From: SP202 sp036339395
Lineage (GTDB): Bacteria; Planctomycetota; Phycisphaerae; Phycisphaerales; SM1A02
Direction of reading: 5' to 3'
Length of the DNA: 10,857 nt
NCBI GenBank assembly: GCA_036339395.1
Contig: JAYZBD010000070.1
Coordinates: 1 to 10,857 of the forward strand
Of the stretch, positions 6,766-10,857 are shown one piece after another (the first letter of the stretch is position 1; every line of letters begins with the position of its first letter). The position numbers and the translations under genes are program-made. Under the pieces are notes generated by a model. The model did not search any database. It worked only from the letters and a program-made list of their open reading frames with translations, and was not told the origin of the DNA.

Positions 6766-7899
6766 TCAACGCACGCGGAGGAAGTCGACGGGGTGATCGG
6801 TGCGACCATCCGTTGAAAGGTCGGCAAGAATCTCCCCAAGCACGCTGGACATCTTGAAGCCATGGCCCGAGAAGCCGGTGGCGAGGGTGACACGCTCGTT
6901 CTCTGGATGAGCGTCGATGATGAAATGCTCATCTGAAGAGTTCGTATACATGCAGGTACGCATGGTCTCGATGCGGCTGCCTGCAGCCGGAATCCAGTTC
7001 GTGACATGCTCCAGGAAGGACGCTTCGTCACCAGGACCGGCTTCGCGGTTGATCGTGCCTGGATCATCCACCTCCCCGGCTGCATGCATTGCAACCTTGA
7101 ACCCAACCGGGCCTGGCAGGCCTGCGTCCCCGGCCATCGGGAATCCATAGAGTTGGCCGACGCCAGGTGTGTCGATGGCCCACACGGGCAGTGAGCCTAG
7201 TGCAAGGGCGCGTGGATCATCCGGATGCATCCACCCCAGTACCTGCCGAGTCACCTGCAGCGGCAGGTCTGCACGTGACAACGAGGGCATCCACGCGCCT
7301 GCGCTGAGCACCAGGTGCGATGCTTCACATGTTCCACTCCGTGTCTGAACTTGGACAGAGTTGGGTCCCGCCGACCAGTCGACGACTGGCTCGCCTTCCC
7401 TGATGTCCGCGCCATGCTCCCTGGCCAGTCGAACGTGATCCTCGATGCACCATTCCGGAACGAGGAAGCCCGCCCGTGTCTCGTGCATCCCTATGAAATT
7501 CTCCGGCAGTTGGAACTGCGGAAATCGATCGGCAAGCTGGGCATGATCCAGGGACTCGTGGGCAAGACCATGCTCGGAGGCCGCCTGTCGACTGGCCTCG
7601 ACGAACTCGCACCCTGCTGGCCCCATGTAGAGACCGCCCGTTGCAAAGAGCAGGTCGCGGCCTGCTTCCTGCTGGAGTTCCTCCCAGAGCGTCCAGGATC
7701 GAAGGAGCAGGGGAACATAGTCCGGGTGCTCGTAGTAGGCGCAGCGAATCATGCGAGACTGGCCGTGCGAGGAACCCAGGTCATGTGGAATCGAATGCTG
7801 CTCAAGACCGAGCACCTTCACTCCTCGCCGAGCAAGGTGGTAGCAGGCCGACGAGCCCATGGCCCCGACCCCGACCACGATGATGTCAAATGACTCCAT
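6766..7899 (-). CDS. Monomeric sarcosine oxidase / N-methyl-tryptophan oxidase-like flavoenzyme
   Basis: The 377-residue protein belongs to the DAO family of FAD-dependent amine oxidases, which oxidise N-methyl amino acids to the amine, formaldehyde and hydrogen peroxide. An N-terminal Rossmann motif reads VVGVGAMGSS (8-17), followed by the acidic residue of the ADP-ribose site in GLEQH (31-35). The sequence GSSHGQSRMIR (42-52) matches the monomeric sarcosine oxidase / MTOX group. C316 in TCMYTNSSDEHFIID aligns with the cysteine that binds FAD covalently in that group. K268 and H272 in GFKVAMH align with the oxygen-activating lysine and the active-site histidine. GFSGHGFKMSS (342-352) is the C-terminal FAD motif. 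Length fits the family (about 370-390). The substrate cannot be told apart by eye, so no symbol is given. The ATG at 7899 leaves 38 bases to a divergent lipoprotein gene. Confidence 0.9.
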   Translation of the reverse strand: MESFDIIVVGVGAMGSSACYHLARRGVKVLGLEQHSIPHDLGSSHGQSRMIRCAYYEHPDYVPLLLRSWTLWEELQQEAGRDLLFATGGLYMGPAGCEFVEASRQAASEHGLAHESLDHAQLADRFPQFQLPENFIGMHETRAGFLVPEWCIEDHVRLAREHGADIREGEPVVDWSAGPNSVQVQTRSGTCEASHLVLSAGAWMPSLSRADLPLQVTRQVLGWMHPDDPRALALGSLPVWAIDTPGVGQLYGFPMAGDAGLPGPVGFKVAMHAAGEVDDPGTINREAGPGDEASFLEHVTNWIPAAGSRIETMRTCMYTNSSDEHFIIDAHPENERVTLATGFSGHGFKMSSVLGEILADLSTDGRTDHPVDFLRVR

Positions 7900-7937
7900 G
7901 CCGACAGGCTAACAGGAGTGTCCGCTAGGATGCCGGG
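7900..7937. promoter_or_regulatory. Compact divergent spacer between oxidase and DUF1080 lipoprotein genes
   Basis: Only 38 bases separate two divergent start codons. The plus-strand gene has a TAGGA at 7926-7930 about seven bases before its ATG, acceptable as a Shine-Dalgarno. The minus-strand gene has none visible. Any two promoters must overlap here or extend into the coding regions, which suggests short or nearly leaderless transcripts. No -10/-35 boxes were assigned. Confidence 0.4.
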
Positions 7938-8591
7938 ATGATACGACCCTCACTGCTCATGCTTCTCGCCGCTCTCCTGGTCGGTTGCAACAGCCCCAAG
8001 GCGGACGATGGCTTTGTTCCACTCTTCAACGGCAGGAACTTTGAAGGTTGGACCGGCGACACGAATGGATACGTCGTCGAGGACGGTGAGATCAAGTCCC
8101 GCATTCCCGAGCCTGGAGAACACCTGGGCAACCTGTACACGCAGGATGAATACTCGAACTTCATTCTCCGCTTCCAGTTCAAGTTGACCCCGGGAGCCAA
8201 CAATGGACTTGGAATACGTTCACCCCTCACCGGAGATGCCGCCTACGCCGGCATTGAACTGCAGATCCTTGAGAATACGCACGAGAAGTGGGCCAACCTG
8301 AAGCCATGGCAGTACCACGGATCGGTCTATGGAGTTGCTGCGGCGGAACGTGGTTTCCAGGAGCCGCCGGGAGAGTGGAACTGGCAGGAAGTGCTTGTTG
8401 ACGGGCGGCATGTCAAGGTGACTCTCAATGGACACGTGATCCTGGATGTCGATCTCGACGAGGTGAGTCGTGATGGCACCATCGACGGGCACGACCATCC
8501 CGGGCTTGCCCGTACGACCGGCCACATCGGCTTCCTCGGGCACGGCGACCTGGTCGCCTTCCGGAACATCTCCATAAAGACATTGCCCTGA
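7938..8591 (+). CDS. DUF1080 (3-keto-disaccharide hydrolase-like) lipoprotein, copy 1
   Basis: This 217-residue protein opens with a lipoprotein signal peptide: MIRPS, a hydrophobic run, then the lipobox LVGC with the lipidated Cys at 17. The mature part is one domain of the PF06439 family (DUF1080, 3-keto-disaccharide hydrolase), a concanavalin/LamG-like beta sandwich abundant in Planctomycetota. Typical signatures are PLFNGRNFEGW at the start of the domain, YSNFILRFQFKL, a Gly-rich GANNGLGIRSPL turn, IELQILE, GEWNWQEVLVDGRHVKVTLNGHVI, and the closing GHIGFLGHGDLVAFRNISIK. Characterised relatives act on 3-keto sugars, but most are untested, so activity here is inferred. It is expected to be membrane-tethered and exported. 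It ends 3 bases from the convergent zinc-ribbon gene and diverges from the flavin oxidase gene. Confidence 0.9.
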   Translation: MIRPSLLMLLAALLVGCNSPKADDGFVPLFNGRNFEGWTGDTNGYVVEDGEIKSRIPEPGEHLGNLYTQDEYSNFILRFQFKLTPGANNGLGIRSPLTGDAAYAGIELQILENTHEKWANLKPWQYHGSVYGVAAAERGFQEPPGEWNWQEVLVDGRHVKVTLNGHVILDVDLDEVSRDGTIDGHDHPGLARTTGHIGFLGHGDLVAFRNISIKTLP

Positions 8592-8594
8592 GCC

Positions 8595-9032
8595 CTAGTC
8601 TGCAGCTGACTTCGGGGGAAGCGGTGGGGGTGGATCCATGTCATCCGTCCACTGGTTGCAGAGCACGTGCCATCCCCATGAAGTAGATGCCCGGTTGTAG
8701 GGCCTGCCGCACTCGGGGCACCGACCCTCGGGAGAAAGCGTGTCCAAGGGGTAGGCACACTGGAGGCACAACAGCCACTGGTGGCGAGCAAGTCGTCGCT
8801 TCCAGCGGGTTCGCCAAAAATGCGCCCCTATCGCCAAGACCGAACCCATGATGATGAACTGAGGGCCCATGGTCACATTTGAGAAGAAGAAGAGCGAAAG
8901 GACAATGATGGGCACCGCCAGCAGGAACATCAGGCACAGGATCAACGGGTGGTTCGGTTGTGCTGCAATCGGGCGATAGCGCGCGAAGGGCCCCGGGAAC
9001 CCCCTGTACTTGATGGGGACCCTGCTTTTCAA
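8595..9032 (-). CDS. Two-helix membrane protein with C-terminal zinc ribbon
   Basis: The 145-residue product has a basic N-terminus, two hydrophobic helices at about 29-51 and 55-73, a strongly basic stretch (WRTRWKRRLARH), and then a zinc ribbon with C89/C92 (CLQC) and C105/C108 (CPEC). The CxxC-x-YPLDTL-x-GRCPECG pattern is a recurring ribbon in Planctomycetota membrane proteins of unknown role. The positive charges after helix 2 place the ribbon in the cytoplasm. The tail ends in a Pro-rich segment. The start is a TTG at 9032 whose last two bases overlap the stop of the preceding DUF1080 gene (TTGA), implying coupled translation; the first in-frame ATG (residue 35) would cut into the first helix. 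The gene converges with the first DUF1080 lipoprotein gene at 3 bases. Metal binding is inferred; function is unknown. Confidence 0.78.
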   Translation of the reverse strand: MKSRVPIKYRGFPGPFARYRPIAAQPNHPLILCLMFLLAVPIIVLSLFFFSNVTMGPQFIIMGSVLAIGAHFWRTRWKRRLARHQWLLCLQCAYPLDTLSPEGRCPECGRPYNRASTSWGWHVLCNQWTDDMDPPPPLPPKSAAD

Positions 9033-9685
9033 AGTTCTCGAACAGATATGTCGCGGAAGTACAGCGTGTTGCCATGATTCTGCAACTCGATGGGACCACG
9101 TGGGAAGATGGGCTGCGACCGATCCCAGTAATTCTCCAGGACGACGTCATCCACGACCAGTTGCCCATTGAGCCAGACACTGACCCGTTCGCCGATCATC
9201 CGTATGCGGAAGGTGTTCCACTCTCCAACGGGATTGTCGGCCACGACCAGCGGCTTCGAGGGATTCTGCTGGTTGTTGTAGAGGCCACCTGAGCCGATGG
9301 GGTTGTCCCAGATCTGCACCTGTGGACTGCCTCGCAGGTAGATGCCGCTGTCACCTTCGGGCTTGATCTTCCAATCCACTTCCAGTTCGAAGTTCTCGTA
9401 CTCATCGACCGTAACGAGGCTGTCGCCGCCGCCATCGAATACAAGCACTCCATCGACAACCGTCCAGTGCTCCCGCATGCGAACATCAGCCGCGGCCTGC
9501 GCCTCGGCACGTTCGGCAGGAGTCATTGCTGCCCTGGAGATGGGGTTCCCGAACAGGCCCTTCCAGCCCTCAAGATCCTTCCCGTTGAAAATCGGCCTGG
9601 CCTGTCCAGGGCTGCTGGGCGCTGGTGGTGTACAGGCCTGCAACGAAAGAGCAAGCACGATCAGGATGCTGGAAACCAGCTTGAT
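9029..9685 (-). CDS. DUF1080 (3-keto-disaccharide hydrolase-like) lipoprotein, copy 2, apparent ATC start
   Basis: From residue 18 onward this is a clear PF06439-type lipoprotein. It has lipobox LQAC (Cys18), then PIFNGKDLEGWKG, a variable insert with ISRAAMTPAERAEAQ, WTVVDGVLVFDGGGDSLVT, YENFELEVDWKI, GDSGIYLRGSPQVQIWD, GEWNTFRIRMIGERVSVWLNGQLV, PIELQNHGNTLYFRDISVREL. The start is unusual. No ATG, GTG or TTG begins a sensible signal peptide, but the in-frame ATC at 9685-9683 would yield M-K-L-V-S-S-I-L-I-V-L-A-L-S-L-Q-A-C. It sits 5 bases after GGAGGG (9696-9691) and overlaps the FKBP stop as TAATC. The next alternative is CTG at 9679. An ATG at 9793 exists, but it adds 36 Arg-rich residues encoded inside the FKBP gene and is unlikely. 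The domain is rich in GDSGIYLRG-type catalytic-face residues typical of the family; activity is inferred. Confidence 0.85.
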   Translation of the reverse strand: MKLVSSILIVLALSLQACTPPAPSSPGQARPIFNGKDLEGWKGLFGNPISRAAMTPAERAEAQAAADVRMREHWTVVDGVLVFDGGGDSLVTVDEYENFELEVDWKIKPEGDSGIYLRGSPQVQIWDNPIGSGGLYNNQQNPSKPLVVADNPVGEWNTFRIRMIGERVSVWLNGQLVVDDVVLENYWDRSQPIFPRGPIELQNHGNTLYFRDISVREL

Positions 9686-10701
9686 TACTTCCCTCCGTCT
9701 CCAGCTGGAACATCCGGGCCGACGATCTCGATCATCTCCACGTCGAAGATGAGCGTGGCGCCTGCGGGAATCGGGCCCGAGGACGGTTTCCACCCATAGG
9801 CGAGTTCTGCGGGAATGATCAGCTTCCGTGTCCCACCGACACGCATGGTCTTCAGGCCTTCAAGCCAACCGGCAATGACACCGCCCTGCATGTTCACGGT
9901 GAAGGGAACGCCCCGATCAACGGAGGAATCGAATTTCAGGTCATTGACCAGCCAACCGGTGTAGTGCACCTTCACCTTGTCGGTCGGACTCGGCGAGGGG
10001 CCTTCGCCCTCGGTAATGTCATACCAGCCGAGGCCCGTCTCACTTGACTGCATCTTGCTTTCACCGATAGCGGCACCCGGCAACGTCCCTGGAAGCGTGA
10101 TGTATTCATCGATCGCATTGAGCTTGATTTCGAGCACGATGGGACTGCCCGGATTGCGGAGCTGCTTGCTGATCTCGGACCCGGCGGGAGCCCATATCTT
10201 CCGGGTTGCTCCGACGTGCATTCCATCAAGCGCCTCGGACCAGCCTGGGAAGACCATCGTGTCATCAAACGGCATGACCATGTCCCGGGCAGGAATGATT
10301 CCATGTGCATGATCACCATGCATGTTCCATGCCTGCATCTGGATTGAAAGTCCACTCGCATCCTCCGCCAGGATCCGGGCGTCCTCGATCTCGGACTCCT
10401 TGACGGTGCCAATCCACAGCCCACTGGAAAGTTCTTCCATCGTGCCGTCACCGATGATGACGCCACCGGGGAGATCAGCAACAACCGGGCCGGTTGATTT
10501 CGGTTCCGGCTTTGGTTCCGGCTTGGGTTCAGGCTCGGGATCCGGGGCCTTGACGGGGTTTGGAGCCGGGGGGGGTTCCACTGGAGGGGTGGTCGTCGTC
10601 ACGTTGCCAGGCGAGGCATCGGAGGATTGAACATCGCATCCTGTCAGTGCCACGGTGAGCAGAACGGTGGCTGGGAACAGCATGGCGGTGAACAGTTTCA
10701 T
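9685..10701 (-). CDS. Lipoprotein with two FKBP-type peptidyl-prolyl isomerase domains, the first degenerate
   Basis: With the ATG at 10701 the product has 338 residues. The signal peptide ends in lipobox LTGC (Cys22), followed by a Pro/Glu/Lys linker (about 39-72). A first FKBP-like region at about 75-195 keeps only the fold signature VFPGWSEALDGMHVGATRKIWAPAG. A complete FKBP domain follows at about 225-328. In it the residues equivalent to the FKBP12 pocket are present: Y247, F256, D257, F267, V275, I276, W279, Y302 and F319; the position of His87 is not His. It should be an extracytoplasmic prolyl isomerase assisting folding of exported proteins, with domain 1 possibly a substrate-binding or spacer unit. 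The start is fixed by GGAAAGGGG seven bases upstream; an ATG at 10719 lies next to that site and is unlikely. The gene leads an operon with the DUF1080 and zinc-ribbon genes. Confidence 0.92.
   Translation of the reverse strand: MKLFTAMLFPATVLLTVALTGCDVQSSDASPGNVTTTTPPVEPPPAPNPVKAPDPEPEPKPEPKPEPKSTGPVVADLPGGVIIGDGTMEELSSGLWIGTVKESEIEDARILAEDASGLSIQMQAWNMHGDHAHGIIPARDMVMPFDDTMVFPGWSEALDGMHVGATRKIWAPAGSEISKQLRNPGSPIVLEIKLNAIDEYITLPGTLPGAAIGESKMQSSETGLGWYDITEGEGPSPSPTDKVKVHYTGWLVNDLKFDSSVDRGVPFTVNMQGGVIAGWLEGLKTMRVGGTRKLIIPAELAYGWKPSSGPIPAGATLIFDVEMIEIVGPDVPAGDGGK
9691..9696 (-). promoter_or_regulatory. Ribosome-binding site for the second DUF1080 lipoprotein
   Basis: GGAGGG on the minus strand lies inside the last codons of the FKBP gene. 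It is 5 bases from the ATC at 9685 and 11 from the CTG at 9679, so spacing favours ATC. This is the strongest Shine-Dalgarno-like site I noticed in the window, which supports initiation close to the TAA stop. Confidence 0.65.
10498..10545 (-). repeat. Short in-gene tandem repeat encoding a Pro-Glu/Lys linker
   Basis: Imperfect 6- and 12-base units (CCGGAACC-like on the coding strand) encode alternating P-E-P-K-P-E-P-K at residues 53-68 of the FKBP lipoprotein. The stretch separates the lipid anchor from the folded domains and probably forms an extended spacer through the envelope. Such repeats vary in length between strains by slippage; that is general knowledge, not seen here. Confidence 0.7.
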
Positions 10702-10708
10702 GGTGATA

Positions 10709-10717
10709 CCCCTTTCC
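10709..10717 (-). promoter_or_regulatory. Ribosome-binding site of the FKBP lipoprotein gene
   Basis: GGAAAGGGG on the minus strand is followed by seven bases and the ATG at 10701. It decides the start in favour of M-K-L-F over the ATG at 10719, which directly abuts this site. The 50 or so bases further upstream should contain the promoter, but no boxes could be assigned. Confidence 0.65.
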
Positions 10718-10762
10718 ATGGGTGGGAACGTTCAGGGGGGAAGGCTCTGGAACAGGGTACCC

Positions 10763-10794
10763 AAAAATGAACGCCCCCCGGGAACCGGGGGGCG
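10763..10794 (-). terminator. Rho-independent terminator of the gene entering from the right edge
   Basis: A perfect 10-base-pair GC stem (CGCCCCCCGG paired with CCGGGGGGCG, 10772-10781 and 10785-10794) has a three-base loop. On the minus strand it is followed by TTCATTTTTGG, a T-rich tract. The orientation and the position, about 24 bases after a minus-strand stop codon at 10819, fit an intrinsic terminator. It insulates the FKBP operon from the upstream gene. Confidence 0.8.
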
Positions 10795-10818
10795 GTTGCA
10801 TGTTCATTTATGCCCTGA

Positions 10819-10857
10819 TCAGGCAACCGCGGCTGCCATTTCCGCGGCCTTTCTCTT
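10819..10857 (-). CDS. C-terminal end of an unidentified gene (partial)
   Basis: Reading the minus strand from the right edge gives twelve codons, K-R-K-A-A-E-M-A-A-A-V-A, then TGA at 10821-10819. The codons are mostly G/C-ending, the residues are Ala- and Lys-rich like a C-terminal helix, and a strong terminator follows about 24 bases later. These points make it a probable gene end. The fragment is too short to identify, and another minus frame is also open over the same bases. Confidence 0.4.
   Translation of the reverse strand, partial: KRKAAEMAAAVA

Noticed and set aside
7315..7893. A 192-codon plus-strand open frame opposite the oxidase gene
   Set aside because: It lies wholly antisense to a well-conserved flavoenzyme whose motifs are intact, and its translation shows no domain or signal. 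It is a by-product of GC-rich codon use.
9685..9793. ATG at 9793 as start of the second DUF1080 lipoprotein
   Set aside because: It would add 36 Arg-rich residues encoded within the FKBP domain, before an otherwise ideal signal peptide; the GGAGGG-ATC site at the stop fits better.
1..10857. CRISPR array, tRNA or rRNA genes, transposase or phage genes
   Set aside because: No regularly spaced repeats, cloverleaf-like segments, rRNA-like blocks or recombinase motifs were seen on either strand.

Overview
The window most likely comes from a marine-type Planctomycetota genome, class Phycisphaerae. This is inferred from family content, not from a marker gene. The clues are a secreted protein ending in the WG-rich 'GC-type' dockerin-like tail common in that class, two 3-keto-disaccharide hydrolase-like (DUF1080) lipoproteins, and a membrane protein with the CxxC-YPL-CPECG zinc ribbon often seen in Phycisphaerae. 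Genes are densely packed, with several convergent pairs only 3 to 21 bases apart. No tRNA, rRNA, CRISPR array, insertion sequence or phage gene was seen, and no stretch over 300 bases lacks a gene.

Left part (1-3541): a 5'-truncated pentaheme c-type cytochrome with a C-terminal dockerin-like tail runs rightward off the left edge. It meets pyrB (aspartate carbamoyltransferase, minus strand) tail to tail with 6 bases between them. A divergent spacer of 194 bases separates pyrB from a 148-residue membrane protein on the plus strand.

Middle part (3563-7899): a leftward run of four minus-strand genes. In order of transcription they are a monomeric sarcosine oxidase / N-methyltryptophan oxidase-like flavoenzyme, a single-pass membrane protein of unknown function, a compact NuoG-type subunit of complex I that keeps its ferredoxin-type Fe-S sites but has no cysteines for cluster N7, and a four-helix membrane protein coupled to nuoG by an ATGA overlap. 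No other nuo gene is present.

Right part (7938-10857): a DUF1080 lipoprotein on the plus strand diverges from the oxidase gene across 38 bases. It converges with a minus-strand operon consisting of a tandem FKBP lipoprotein, a second DUF1080 lipoprotein and a zinc-ribbon membrane protein. Both internal junctions of this operon use non-ATG starts overlapping the upstream stop (TAATC and TTGA). The TAATC junction implies an AUC start or a sequence change in a former TAATG. A strong GC hairpin followed by a T-rich tract at the right edge terminates a further minus-strand gene, of which only the last 12 codons are visible.

Most products appear to be envelope or exported proteins (cytochrome, three lipoproteins, four membrane proteins); PyrB, the flavoenzyme and NuoG appear cytoplasmic. 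No new defence or mobile system is evident. The most unusual points are the dockerin-tagged multiheme cytochrome, the TAATC start, and the N7-less NuoG coupled to an unknown membrane protein.
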